A model generated the notes under the pieces. That model was not told where the DNA came from. It did no database searches and worked only from the letters and a program-made list of their open reading frames with translations. The position numbers and the translations under genes were made by a program. This document shows positions 16,390 to 25,118 of a DNA stretch of 64,000 bases, in pieces (within the stretch, counting starts at the first letter, position 1; the number at the start of each line of letters is the position of its first letter). This DNA is from an uncultured Serinicoccus sp. (GTDB lineage: Bacteria; Actinomycetota; Actinomycetes; Actinomycetales; Dermatophilaceae): the NCBI RefSeq assembly GCF_947487915.1, contig NZ_CANKYH010000001.1:186001-250000 (forward strand). The letters run 5' to 3'.

Positions 16390-17361
16390 ATGCGCGCCAT
16401 CATCGTGGACCAGCCCGGAGGGCCGGAGGCCCTCACCCTCGTCGACCGCCCCACCCCTGAGCCCGGCCCCGGCGAGGTGCTGGTCCAGGTGGCCGCCGCC
16501 GGCGTGAACTTCATCGACGTCTACCACCGTTCCGGCGCCTACCCCCTGCCGACCCCGTTCGTCGTCGGCAGCGAGGGGGCCGGGACCGTGCGCACGGTGG
16601 GCCCGGACGTCTCCGGGGTCTCCGAGGGCGACCGCGTGGCGTGGGCCATGTCACCGGGGACCGGGTACACCGACGAGGCCGTCGTGGCCGCCGACCGCCT
16701 CGTGCTCGTGCCGGCGGAGGTCGACCTCGAGACGGCCGCCGCCGTGATGCTCCAGGGGCTGACGGCCCACTACCTGGCCCGGACCACCTTCGAGGCCGCG
16801 CCAGGCCACACCGCCCTCGTGACCGCGGCCGCCGGAGGCGTGGGTCTGCTGCTCACCCAGCTGCTCGCCAGGGCAGGCGTCCGCGTCGTCGGGACGGTGG
16901 GCACGCCGGCCAAGGCCGAGCTGGCGCGGGCCGCCGGCGCCCACCACGTCGTGCTGTACCGCGAGGAGGACCTGGTCGACCGGGTCCGCGAGATCACCGG
17001 CGACCAGGGGGTGCACGTCGTCTACGACGGGGTGGGGAAGGACACCTTCGACGCCGGGCTCGAGCTCCTGCGCCCGCGCGGCACCATGGTGCTCTTCGGT
17101 GCGGCCAGCGGCCCGGTCCCCCCGGTCGACCCGCAGGTGCTGAACCAGCAGGGCTCGCTCTTCCTGACCCGGCCCAGCCTGGCGCACTACGTCGCCGACC
17201 GGGCCGAGCTGCTCGCCCGCGCCGACGACCTGCTTCACCTGGTCGCTGCCGGGGACCTGCAGGTGCGGGTGTCCGGGCGCTACGACCTGGCCGACGCGCA
17301 GCAGGCCCACACGGACCTGGAGGCCGGAGGCACCACCGGCAAGCTGCTCATCCTGCCCTGA
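16390..17361 (+). CDS. Zinc-free quinone oxidoreductase (NADPH:quinone reductase, MDR family)
   Basis: A 323-residue medium-chain dehydrogenase/reductase. GroES-like N-terminal half with GVNFIDVYHRSGAYPLPTPFVVGSEGAGTV, then a Rossmann half with ALVTAAAGGVGLLLTQLL (AAGGVG nucleotide motif) and VVYDGVGKDTFD. Catalytic-zinc ligands are absent, as in the QOR subclass. Probably reduces quinones with NADPH in the cytoplasm. It follows trpD by 23 bp on the same strand and is convergent with ctaF. Substrate range within this family is broad, so the function is approximate. Confidence 0.9.
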   Translation: MRAIIVDQPGGPEALTLVDRPTPEPGPGEVLVQVAAAGVNFIDVYHRSGAYPLPTPFVVGSEGAGTVRTVGPDVSGVSEGDRVAWAMSPGTGYTDEAVVAADRLVLVPAEVDLETAAAVMLQGLTAHYLARTTFEAAPGHTALVTAAAGGVGLLLTQLLARAGVRVVGTVGTPAKAELARAAGAHHVVLYREEDLVDRVREITGDQGVHVVYDGVGKDTFDAGLELLRPRGTMVLFGAASGPVPPVDPQVLNQQGSLFLTRPSLAHYVADRAELLARADDLLHLVAAGDLQVRVSGRYDLADAQQAHTDLEAGGTTGKLLILP

Positions 17362-17397
17362 GGACCGGGCGAGCCGACGTCCAGCTCTGGCGCTGCC

Positions 17398-17799
17398 TCA
17401 GACCGCCTTGGCGCCGCGGAAGAACTCGAAGGTCCAGCCGAGGATCGAGATCAGCAGGAAGGGCACGGCGCAGATGAGCAGCCACCACCCCACGGCGAGC
17501 CCGAGGGCCACGGCCGCGACCGAGAGCCCGAGCCAGAGCGGCCACCAGCTGTAAGGCGCGAAGTGGCCGTAGTCGCCGGACAGGTCGGCGATCTCCCCCT
17601 GCAGGTCGTCCTCGGGGCGGGCGTCCGTCTTGCGGCCGGTCACCCAGAGGTAGAAGGAGATGAACGCCGTGAAGAGCATGGTGAGGAGCAGGCCGATGAT
17701 GCCGACCCACTCCTTGGGGTCGGTGAACCAGGCGTAGAGCGCCGTCGCCAGCGCGAAGAACGGCACCAGGGCGCCGAAGATCTTGACCTCTGCCCGCAT
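17398..17799 (-). CDS. ctaF: Cytochrome c oxidase subunit IV (actinobacterial CtaF)
   Basis: A 133-residue protein with four hydrophobic helices in two pairs, separated by a polar loop with DLQGEIADLSGDYGHFAPYSWWPL, which is typical of actinobacterial CtaF. It contributes to aa3 oxidase assembly or stability rather than redox chemistry. ATG 17799 shares one base with the ctaD stop (TGATG), so coupling is expected. Last gene of ctaC-ctaD-ctaF. Confidence 0.95.
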   Translation of the reverse strand: MRAEVKIFGALVPFFALATALYAWFTDPKEWVGIIGLLLTMLFTAFISFYLWVTGRKTDARPEDDLQGEIADLSGDYGHFAPYSWWPLWLGLSVAAVALGLAVGWWLLICAVPFLLISILGWTFEFFRGAKAV

Positions 17800-19577
17800 C
17801 AGTCACGCTCCTTGCCGGTATAGCCGCCGGTATCGGTGCCGGTGCGACCGTCCGGGTCGGTGTCGGGACCACCGAGCAGCTGCTCGGCGACCCCCTTGTC
17901 GGGCTCCGCGGACTCCAGCGTGCCGATCTCCGGGTGGTGCAGGTCGAAGGCGGCGCGCTCGGAACGGATCCGCGGCAGCGACTCGAAGTTGTGGCGGGGC
18001 GGCGGGCAGGAGGTCGCCCACTCCAACGACATACCCCAGCCCCACGGGTCGTCGACCTCGACCTTGGGCGTCCGGAAACTCTTCCAGACCGCGTAGAAGA
18101 AGGGGAGCATGGAGGCGGCGAGCAGGAAGGACGACACGGTCGACAGCTGGTTCATCCAGGTGAAGCCGTCCTCGGGCAGGTAGTCGGCGTAGCGCCGGGG
18201 CATCCCCTGCACCCCCAGCCAGTGCTGGATGAGGAAGGTGCCGTGGAAGCCGAGGAAGAGCATCCAGAAGTGGATCTTGCCGAGCCGCTCGTCCAGCATG
18301 TGCCCGGTGAACTTGGGCCACCAGAAGTAGTAGCCCGCGAACATGGCGAAGACGACGGTCCCGAAGACGACGTAGTGGAAGTGCGCGACCACGAAGTAGG
18401 TGTCGGAGACGTGGAAGTCCAGGGCCGGGCTGGCGAGGATGACGCCGGTCAGCCCGCCGAACAGGAAGGTGACGAGGAAGCCCACGGCCCACAGCATGGG
18501 GGTGTCCATGCTGATGGAACCCTTCCACATGGTGCCGATCCAGTTGAAGAACTTCACCCCGGTCGGCACGGCGATGAGCATCGTCATGATGGTGAAGAAC
18601 TCGAGCAGGACCGCGCCGGTGGCATACATGTGGTGCGCCCACACCGACACCGACAGCGCGGCGATCGCCATTGTCGCCATGACCAGCGTCTTGTAGCCGA
18701 AGAGCGGCTTGCGGGAGAAGACGGGGATGACCTCGGAGATGATCCCGAAGAAGGGCAGCGCGATGATGTAGACCTCGGGGTGGCCGAAGAACCAGAACAG
18801 GTGCTGCCAGAGCATAGCCCCGCCGTGCTCGGGGTCGAACACGTGCCACCCGTACAGCCGGTCGGCAGCCATGCCGAAGAAGGCGGCGGCCAGCACGGGG
18901 AAGGCCACGAGCACGAGGATGGAGGTGACGAGGATCGTCCAGGTGAAGATCGGCACCCGGAACATCGTCATGCCGGGGGCGCGCATGCAGAGGATCGTCG
19001 TGATGAAGTTGACGGCGCCGAAGATCGTGGCGAAACCGCTGACGGCGAGCCCGACCACCCACAGGTCCCCGCCCATCCCGGGGCTGTGCGTGGGCCCGGC
19101 CAGCGGCTGGTAGGCAAACCAGCCGAAGCTGGCGGCACCGCTGGGGGTGAGGAAGCCGCCGACCGCGATGAGGCTGCCGAAGAGGAACATCCAGAAGGCC
19201 AGCATGTTGAGCCGCGGGAAGGCGACGTCCGGCGAGCCGATCTGCAGGGGTACCAGCGCGTTGGCGAAGCCGGCGAACAGCGGTGTCGCGAACATCAGCA
19301 GCATGACGGTCCCATGCATGGTGAAGAGCTGGTTGTAGATCTCTGGGTTGTCCACGACCTGCAGCCCCGGGACGAAGAGCTCGGCCCGGATAACCAGCGC
19401 CATGAGCCCGCCGAGGATGAACCACACCATCGTGGTGACGAAGTAGAGGTTGCCGATGACCTTGTGGTCGGTCGTCGTCAGCACCCGGACGGCGTTGCGC
19501 ACGAACGAGCTGCGCTCGGACACCTGCGGCGGCCTCGAGGGTGCGCCGACCTCGGGGCGCTCGGTGGTGATGGCCAT
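17799..19577 (-). CDS. ctaD: Cytochrome c oxidase subunit I
   Basis: A 592-residue catalytic subunit of aa3 oxidase: haem a, haem a3-CuB and oxygen reduction. Seen: the [25 protein letters not shown] low-spin haem helix, [22 protein letters not shown] (CuB His and cross-linked Tyr), [10 protein letters not shown], and [15 protein letters not shown] with the haem His pair. The hydrophilic tail after residue 530 is Asp/Gly-rich ([22 protein letters not shown]). ATG 19577 shares one base with the ctaC stop. Membrane protein of about twelve helices. Confidence 0.98.
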   Translation of the reverse strand: MAITTERPEVGAPSRPPQVSERSSFVRNAVRVLTTTDHKVIGNLYFVTTMVWFILGGLMALVIRAELFVPGLQVVDNPEIYNQLFTMHGTVMLLMFATPLFAGFANALVPLQIGSPDVAFPRLNMLAFWMFLFGSLIAVGGFLTPSGAASFGWFAYQPLAGPTHSPGMGGDLWVVGLAVSGFATIFGAVNFITTILCMRAPGMTMFRVPIFTWTILVTSILVLVAFPVLAAAFFGMAADRLYGWHVFDPEHGGAMLWQHLFWFFGHPEVYIIALPFFGIISEVIPVFSRKPLFGYKTLVMATMAIAALSVSVWAHHMYATGAVLLEFFTIMTMLIAVPTGVKFFNWIGTMWKGSISMDTPMLWAVGFLVTFLFGGLTGVILASPALDFHVSDTYFVVAHFHYVVFGTVVFAMFAGYYFWWPKFTGHMLDERLGKIHFWMLFLGFHGTFLIQHWLGVQGMPRRYADYLPEDGFTWMNQLSTVSSFLLAASMLPFFYAVWKSFRTPKVEVDDPWGWGMSLEWATSCPPPRHNFESLPRIRSERAAFDLHHPEIGTLESAEPDKGVAEQLLGGPDTDPDGRTGTDTGGYTGKERD

Positions 19578-20464
19578 CAGTTCCTCACTCCCTCGGGCAG
19601 CTTGTCCTGCTGGTCGGGCTGCAGCTCGTACTGGTCGAGGTCAGGCCCCAGCTGCCCGGTGTTGCCCGACTCCTCGAGACCGGCGATGAAGGCGTCGTAC
19701 TCTTCCTCCGAGACGACCTCAACGTTGAAGAGCATCTGCGAGTGGTAGGCGCCGCAGAGCTCGGCGCACTTGCCGGCGAAGGTGCCCTCCTCGGTGGTGG
19801 TGACCTGGAAGATGTTGACCCGCCCCGGGACAATATCCAGCTTCTGCAGGAAGTTGACGACCCAGAAGGAGTGGATGACGTCACGCGAGGTGAGGACGAA
19901 CTCGACCCGGCTGTCGACCGGCAGCACGAGCGTCGGGAGGGTCTCCGGGACCCCCTCCTCACCCTCGGTCAGCGCGTCGGCCTGCTCCCCGGTGACGAAG
20001 ACCTGCTCGTTGACGTAGTTGAAGTCCCAGCTCCACTTCTTGCCCGCGACGTTGACGACGACGTCGGGCTCAGGCTCGGTGTCCAGCATGGCGTTTTGGA
20101 GCGGGACGGTCTGACCGAACATCGCGGCGACCATGAGGATCGGCACCACGGTGTAGAGGATCTCGAAGGGCACGTGGTAGCGGAACTGCACCGGCACGTC
20201 GTCCTCACGCCGACGCCGGTAGGCGAAGACCGCCCACAGGATGAGGAACCAGACCAGTCCCCCCACGGCCAGCGCCGCGATCCAGGTGGCGTTCCAGAAG
20301 CCGATGACGTCCGTGCCGACCTCGGTCGCGGGCTCGGGGAGGTATCCGCGGGTGACGTCGCCACACCCGGAGAGCACTGCCGTGCCCGTTCCGGCGGCGA
20401 TCAGGACGACCGCCCGGCGTCTCAGGGACCCGGCCGGGGCCACTCGTCGTTCGGTCCGTGGCAC
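19577..20464 (-). CDS. ctaC: Cytochrome c oxidase subunit II (CuA lipoprotein)
   Basis: Accepts electrons from cytochrome cc at the CuA centre. Seen: an N-terminal twin-basic signal with lipobox LSGC (Cys 34 from GTG 20464), two transmembrane helices, then the CuA ligand region [15 protein letters not shown] and [12 protein letters not shown] 20464 is preferred because AGAGGTGG lies just upstream; an in-frame GTG at 20500 gives 12 more residues and cannot be excluded. Length 295 residues. First gene of the ctaCDF operon, downstream of aat. The product should be lipidated and exposed outside. Confidence 0.94.
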   Translation of the reverse strand: MPRTERRVAPAGSLRRRAVVLIAAGTGTAVLSGCGDVTRGYLPEPATEVGTDVIGFWNATWIAALAVGGLVWFLILWAVFAYRRRREDDVPVQFRYHVPFEILYTVVPILMVAAMFGQTVPLQNAMLDTEPEPDVVVNVAGKKWSWDFNYVNEQVFVTGEQADALTEGEEGVPETLPTLVLPVDSRVEFVLTSRDVIHSFWVVNFLQKLDIVPGRVNIFQVTTTEEGTFAGKCAELCGAYHSQMLFNVEVVSEEEYDAFIAGLEESGNTGQLGPDLDQYELQPDQQDKLPEGVRN

Positions 20465-20516
20465 AGATCCACCTCTTGCTGCTGGGACGGTCGGCTTCAC
20501 GCCAGACACTCTACCC

Positions 20517-21347
20517 TCACCAGGTGGCTGCGGCTCTGCCACCGGGGGGTATGCCGCGCCACCGGCTGGGCAGGTCCTGTGCCACCCGGTCCCGGAGCAG
20601 GTCCAGGTAGGTCCTCCGGTCGACCGACCTGACCCCCAGCGAGCGCAGGTGGGCGGTCTGCCACTGGACGTCCAGCAGCCACGGCTCGCCGTCCTCGGAC
20701 AGCACGGCGACGAGCTCGTGCAGGGCCGCCTTGGAGGCGTCGGGGGCCCGGTGGAACATCGACTCACCGGCGAAGAGGCGGCCGACCGCCAGCCCGTAGA
20801 CGCCGCCGACGAGCTCGTCCCCGCGCCATACCTCGATCGAGTGCGCCCACCCCAGCTCGTGCAGCGCGCCGTACGCCTCGGCGATGTCCCGGGTGATCCA
20901 GCCGCCGTCCCGGCGAGGGTCGGCGCACCCCTCGACGACGGCGCCGAACGCCTGGTCGACGGTCGCCCGCCACCCCCGGCTCGCGCGGCGGGCGGAGCGG
21001 CTCACGTGCAGGTCCCCCGGGAGCAGCACCCCCCGGGGGTCCGGCGACCACCACCCGATGGGAGGTGCCCCGCCGTCCCCCAGGCCCATGGGGAACAGGC
21101 CGGCGCGGTAGGCCGCGAGGACGGTTCCCGGCTCGAGGTCGGCGCCGACCCCCACCAGGTCCTCCCCCGGCAGCGCACCCGCGGTGGTCAGCTCCCAGGG
21201 GGTGGGATCGGGCTCCACCGGACCTCCGGCGGCTACACCTCCGGCGGCTGCGCCGCCAGCGGCTGCGCCGCCAGCGGCTACACCGCCAGCGGCTACACCG
21301 TCACCGGCTGCGCCGGGTACTGCTCCGCGCTCGCTCCGCTCGCCCAT
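20517..21347 (-). CDS. aat: Leucyl/phenylalanyl-tRNA--protein transferase
   Basis: Adds Leu or Phe to N-terminal Lys/Arg, marking proteins for the ClpS-ClpAP N-degron route. Core family motifs: LAAYRAGLFPMG, IGWWSPDPRGVL, WITRDIAEAYGALHELGWAHSIEVW, LVGGVYGLAVGRLFAGESMFHR and LDVQWQTAHLRSLGV. The frame from ATG 21347 adds about 40 residues built from a VAAGG/AAAGG repeat before the conserved core. A GTG at 21218, behind GGAGG (short 4-base spacing), would start right after the repeat. I cannot decide between these, and the true protein may be 234 residues. Confidence 0.88.
   Translation of the reverse strand: MGERSERGAVPGAAGDGVAAGGVAAGGAAAGGAAAGGVAAGGPVEPDPTPWELTTAGALPGEDLVGVGADLEPGTVLAAYRAGLFPMGLGDGGAPPIGWWSPDPRGVLLPGDLHVSRSARRASRGWRATVDQAFGAVVEGCADPRRDGGWITRDIAEAYGALHELGWAHSIEVWRGDELVGGVYGLAVGRLFAGESMFHRAPDASKAALHELVAVLSEDGEPWLLDVQWQTAHLRSLGVRSVDRRTYLDLLRDRVAQDLPSRWRGIPPGGRAAATW
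21226..21315. repeat. Six 15-bp tandem repeats at the 5' end of aat
   Basis: Six head-to-tail 15-bp units, two variants alternating (ccagcggctacaccg and ccagcggctgcgccg types). Read on the minus strand each unit encodes VAAGG or AAAGG. The last unit (21301-21315) is the most diverged. The repeat sits before the conserved Aat domain, either coding for a low-complexity N-terminus or lying in the leader. Confidence 0.9.
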
Positions 21348-21396
21348 CTTTCTCTGTTCCGCGAAACAGGCTCGCCGGCGCTCGCGTTCCGCGGGG

Positions 21397-21747
21397 TCAA
21401 CTGAAGCTGTCTCCGCAGGCGCAGGAGCTGCCAGCGTTGGGGTTGTCGATCGTGAAGCCCTGCTTCTCGATCGTGTCGGCGAAGTCGATCGACGCGCCGT
21501 CGAGATAGGGGGCGCTCATCCGGTCCACGACGACCTCGACACCGTCGAAGTCGGCGACCAGGTCGCCGTCGAGGGTGCGCTCGTCGAAGTAGAGCTGGTA
21601 GATGAGCCCCGAGCAACCGCCCGGCTGCACCCCGATCCGCAGGCGCAGGTCGTCGCGACCCTCCTGCTCGAGCAGGCTCTTGACCTTGCCCGCCGCGAGG
21701 TCGCTGAGGGTGACGCCGTGGCTCTTGGTGGTCTGGGTCTCGGTCAT
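21397..21747 (-). CDS. erpA: A-type iron-sulfur cluster carrier/insertion protein (ErpA-like)
   Basis: A 116-residue HesB/IscA family protein. The three conserved cysteines are in GGCSG and the terminal CACGDSF, in an otherwise typical fold (LRLRIGVQPGGCSGLIYQL; YLDGASIDFAD; GFTIDNPNAGSSCACG). It delivers 4Fe-4S or 2Fe-2S clusters to apo-enzymes. Client proteins in this window would include lipoyl synthase and the Rieske subunit (inference). ATG 21747; aat follows on the same strand. Confidence 0.95.
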   Translation of the reverse strand: MTETQTTKSHGVTLSDLAAGKVKSLLEQEGRDDLRLRIGVQPGGCSGLIYQLYFDERTLDGDLVADFDGVEVVVDRMSAPYLDGASIDFADTIEKQGFTIDNPNAGSSCACGDSFS

Positions 21748-21831
21748 GCGCTGGGGTCCTCTCGTGAGGGGAAGTCGTGCACGTGGAACGTCACCCTGGG
21801 GCGATCCTGTTCCCGTCCACGCCAGGGTACG

Positions 21832-22932
21832 TCACCGGGGTCCGGGCGGCGTCCAGGTCCGGGCGACCCGCCCCGCCAGGTCCGCCAGGTCCTCCCCCGG
21901 CCGCAGTCCGTAGGAACCGCTCACCCCCAGCGACATGCCCTCCCGACGACCGACCGCGACCTCGCGGGCGAGCACGACCGTGGGGGCGGCGACCTCGGAG
22001 GCCGCGCGGGCCGTGTCGGGGACCACTCCCGCGTGGACGGTCGTGTAGTCGTAGGTGTCGGTGACGAGCACGACCAGCGCCCCGCCCAGCCGGGCGCCGA
22101 CGCCGAGGTCCTCGAGGAGCAGGCGGGGCCCGGTGTCGGTGCGGGCACCGAGCAGCTGGAGGGCGTACCCGATCCCCCCGGCCACCCCCGACCCCGGGGA
22201 CCGTTCCGGACGGCGGGGCAGCCCGGTCAGCAGGTCCCGGGGCGGCGGCAGCAGCGCGTTGACGCGGTCGGTGAGCAGCCCCAGCTCGGTCTCCAGCCGC
22301 TGGGTCACCGCGGGAGCCACCCCCAGCTCGCCGAGCGAGGCGCTCGCCCCGTGGAACCCGAGCAGCGAGGCCTCGGTGGTCGTCGCGAGCACCAGAGCGA
22401 CGTCGGACCAGCGTTCGCGGACCGCGGCCAGGTGCTGGAGATCGGCGCCGGCACCGAGCTCGGCGAGCAGGCCACGGCCGCCGTCGTGCGCGGCCGCCGG
22501 GCCGGCACCCACGACGACGCGGCCGACCCCCAGGTCACGGGCGCGGCGCAGCAGCACCCCGACCCCGGCACTGGTGAGGCCGACCGGGTCCGTCAGCCGG
22601 CTCGCGTCCACGAGGTGGCGTCCGACGACCTGCGCGGTGTCGAGGTAGGCCGAGGCCTGCTTCCCCTCGCCGACGACGGTGACCGCCGCGGGCACCTCGC
22701 GTCCGGCCGGGTCGGGCACGAGGACGGGGTGGGTGGTCGTGGGCGCGCCGGAGGACGCGGCGCGCTCGGCCACGACCGCGGCGAACCCGGCTCCCCCGTC
22801 GTGCAGCAGGTGCGCCTCGACCTGCGCGTGCGGGGCCGCCCGGCGCCAGCCCCGCGCCACGGCCTCCTCGGTGCCCGGCGGCAGCCGGTCACCGGAACGG
22901 TCGACGACGACGACCACACGTGGCGTGCGCAC
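21832..22932 (-). CDS. Divergent glycerate kinase-like protein
   Basis: A 366-residue protein with the overall pattern of GlxK-type glycerate kinases: an N-terminal GWRRAAPHAQVEAHLLHDGGAGFAAVV segment (compare ADGGEGT), GLLAELGAGA, and a C-terminal GSYGLRPGEDLADLAGR. Several family landmarks are weak: the N-terminal DSFKG-like motif is replaced by DRSGDRLPPG, and DGGEG by DGGAG. Activity on glycerate is doubtful; it may be a family member of changed function. It starts at GTG 22932, 28 bp after trpS on the same strand. Confidence 0.62.
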   Translation of the reverse strand: MRTPRVVVVVDRSGDRLPPGTEEAVARGWRRAAPHAQVEAHLLHDGGAGFAAVVAERAASSGAPTTTHPVLVPDPAGREVPAAVTVVGEGKQASAYLDTAQVVGRHLVDASRLTDPVGLTSAGVGVLLRRARDLGVGRVVVGAGPAAAHDGGRGLLAELGAGADLQHLAAVRERWSDVALVLATTTEASLLGFHGASASLGELGVAPAVTQRLETELGLLTDRVNALLPPPRDLLTGLPRRPERSPGSGVAGGIGYALQLLGARTDTGPRLLLEDLGVGARLGGALVVLVTDTYDYTTVHAGVVPDTARAASEVAAPTVVLAREVAVGRREGMSLGVSGSYGLRPGEDLADLAGRVARTWTPPGPR

Positions 22933-22960
22933 CCTCAGGACCCCTCGACCGCGCCGCGAC

Positions 22961-24100
22961 TCAGGCGTAGACCATCTGCATGGCCTCGCGCACCTCGGAC
23001 AACGTCGCCTCGGCCACGTCGTTCGCGTGCGCGTTGCCGACGGCGAGCACCCGCCGCAGCTCGGCCGGGTCCGCCTCCAGCTCGGCCCTGCGGGCCCGCA
23101 GCGGGGCGAGGTGCTCGTTGACCGCCTCGGTGACCACCCGCTTGAGGGCGCCGGACCCGCCGTCGCCGATCTCCTCGGCGATGGTGTGCGGGTCGCGACC
23201 GGTCGTCAGGGAGGCGAGCAGCACGAGGTTGGAGACCTCCGGGCGCGCGACCGGGTCGTAGGTGATGTGCCGGTGGGGGTCGGTCACCGCCTTCTTGACG
23301 GCGCGCGCGGTGTCGTCGGCGCTCATCCGCAGCTCGATGACGTTGCCACGGGACTTGCTCATCTTCCGCCCGTCGGTGCCGAGCAGGTTCGGCACCTCGG
23401 AGAGCAGCGCGTCGGGTGCGGGGAAGACCGGCACCGAACCGTCCCCGGCCCGGCCGTAGCGCTCGTCGAAGCGGCGGGCCACGACCCGGGTCTGCTCCAC
23501 GTGCGGGAGCTGATCCTTGCCGACCGGGACGACGTTGGCCTTGCAGAAGAGGATGTCGGCGGCCTGGTGGACGGGGTAGGTGAGCATGAGACCGGTCATG
23601 GGTCGGCCCCCCGTCGCCTCCTGCTCGGCCTTCACCGTCGGGTTGCGGCGCAGCTCGGCGTCGGTGACCAGCGACAGGAACGGGAGCAGCAGCTGGTTGA
23701 GCGCGGGCACCTGGGAGTGCGCGAAGATCGTGGTGCGCGCCGGGTCGACGCCGACCGCGAGGTAGTCGGCGAGCAGCGAGAACACCCGCTCCTGGATCGA
23801 GTCGACGGTGTCCCGGTCGGTGATGACCTGGTAGTCGGCGATGAGCACCCAGGTGTCCACCCCCTGGTCCTGGAGGGCCACCCGGTTGCGCAGGCTGCCG
23901 AAGTAGTGCCCCAGGTGCAGGTGCCCCGTGGGGCGGTCACCGGTGAGCATCCGGTAGCGGGAGGGGTGGTGCTCCAGGTCCGCCCAGATCTCCTCGCTGC
24001 GGGCCGTGCTGCGGCGCAGCGAGGCCTCGGACGTGGAGTCCGACAGCGCCTCGCTGCCGGGCTCGTCCTGCGATCGGGTCGTCTGGGGCTCGGTGGTCAC
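22961..24100 (-). CDS. trpS: Tryptophanyl-tRNA synthetase
   Basis: A 379-residue class I aminoacyl-tRNA synthetase. Seen: the HIGH-equivalent TGHLHLGHYFGSL, IADYQVITDRD, LLTYPVHQAADILFCKANVVPVGKDQ (Trp and adenylate pocket) and KMSKSRGN. GTG 24100 was chosen: the frame before it shows no family likeness. The first ~40 residues are a polar, Ser/Glu-rich extension seen in many actinobacteria. Housekeeping translation gene. Confidence 0.96.
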   Translation of the reverse strand: MTTEPQTTRSQDEPGSEALSDSTSEASLRRSTARSEEIWADLEHHPSRYRMLTGDRPTGHLHLGHYFGSLRNRVALQDQGVDTWVLIADYQVITDRDTVDSIQERVFSLLADYLAVGVDPARTTIFAHSQVPALNQLLLPFLSLVTDAELRRNPTVKAEQEATGGRPMTGLMLTYPVHQAADILFCKANVVPVGKDQLPHVEQTRVVARRFDERYGRAGDGSVPVFPAPDALLSEVPNLLGTDGRKMSKSRGNVIELRMSADDTARAVKKAVTDPHRHITYDPVARPEVSNLVLLASLTTGRDPHTIAEEIGDGGSGALKRVVTEAVNEHLAPLRARRAELEADPAELRRVLAVGNAHANDVAEATLSEVREAMQMVYA

Positions 24101-24152
24101 GACGAGTGATGGTAGCCACCCGCGCCGCCGGTGCGGCGCGGGTGGTCCGGCC

Positions 24153-25118
24153 TCAGCCCAGCGACTCCCGACCGTGCGGCGTGGTCCAGCCGCTGGTGTC
24201 CGGCCCCAGCGGGACCACACCGGTCGGGTTGATGTCGCGGTGCGTGGCGTAGTAGTGCGCCTTGACGTGCTCCAGGTCGACGGTCGAGCCGAAGTCCCAC
24301 GTCTGCCACAGGTCCCGGGCGTAGGCCCACAGGACCGGCATCTCGGTCAGCTTGTGCCGGTTGCACTTGAAGTGCCCGTGGTAGGCCGCGTCGAAGCGCA
24401 CGAGCGTCGGCCACAGCCGCACGTCGGCGAGGGTCAGCTGGTCGCCGACGAGGTAGCGCTGGTCGGCCAGCCGCTCGGAGAGCCAGTCGAGGCGGGAGAA
24501 CAGCTGCTCGAAGGCCTCGTCGTAGGCCTCCTGGGAGCCGGCGAAGCCGCAGCGGTAGACCCCGTTGTTGACGTCGGCGTAGACGAGGTCGGAGACCTCC
24601 TCGATCTCGTCCCGCAGGTGCTCGGGCCACAGGTCCGGGGCATCGGGGGCGTGGTGGTCGCCCCACTCGGTGACGAGGTCCTTGACCATCTGATGGAAGT
24701 CGTTGGTCACCACCTGGCCGGTCGTGGTGTCGACGAAGGCCGGCACGGTGACGCCGGAGTCCGGGTAGCCCTCGGGGCGGGCGTCGTAGGCGTCCTTGAG
24801 CTTGGGGATGCCGAGCACCGGGTCCACGCCGCCGGGGTCGAGGTCGAAGGTCCAGGAGTCCTCGTCGTGCACCGGCCCGGCGACCGCCATGCTGATGACG
24901 TCCTCGAGCCCCAGCAGGTGACGGGTGAGGATCATCCGGTGGGCCCACGGGCAGGCCCGCGAGACGGCGAGGCGGTAGCGCCCCGGCTCCACCGGGAAGC
25001 CGTCGCGTCCGTCCTGGGTGATCCGCTCGGGGATGTAGTGGCTCTTGCGCTCGAAGCTGCCCTCGGAGCTGACGTAGCCGGACGAGCCTTCGGAGCGGGT
25101 AGTTGAATCGTCACTCAT
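24153..25118 (-). CDS. Glutathionyl-hydroquinone reductase (Xi-class GST, YqjG/ECM4 family)
   Basis: A 321-residue thioredoxin-fold enzyme that reduces S-conjugated hydroquinones. Active-site Cys is in SRACPWAHR; a C-terminal GST helical domain contains VYADVNNGVYRCGFAGSQEAYDEAF, the Xi-class Tyr/Cys patch. Actinobacteria use mycothiol, so the true thiol is likely mycothiol (inference). The start is uncertain: ATG 25118 or 25121, or GTG/ATG 25130-25142; I give 25118, which overlaps the M20 peptidase stop by a few bases and suggests coupling. Confidence 0.9.
   Translation of the reverse strand: MSDDSTTRSEGSSGYVSSEGSFERKSHYIPERITQDGRDGFPVEPGRYRLAVSRACPWAHRMILTRHLLGLEDVISMAVAGPVHDEDSWTFDLDPGGVDPVLGIPKLKDAYDARPEGYPDSGVTVPAFVDTTTGQVVTNDFHQMVKDLVTEWGDHHAPDAPDLWPEHLRDEIEEVSDLVYADVNNGVYRCGFAGSQEAYDEAFEQLFSRLDWLSERLADQRYLVGDQLTLADVRLWPTLVRFDAAYHGHFKCNRHKLTEMPVLWAYARDLWQTWDFGSTVDLEHVKAHYYATHRDINPTGVVPLGPDTSGWTTPHGRESLG

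Noticed and set aside
21226-21315. Short tandem repeats as a possible CRISPR
   Set aside because: Units are 15 bp with no spacers and keep one reading frame, so they are a protein or leader repeat.
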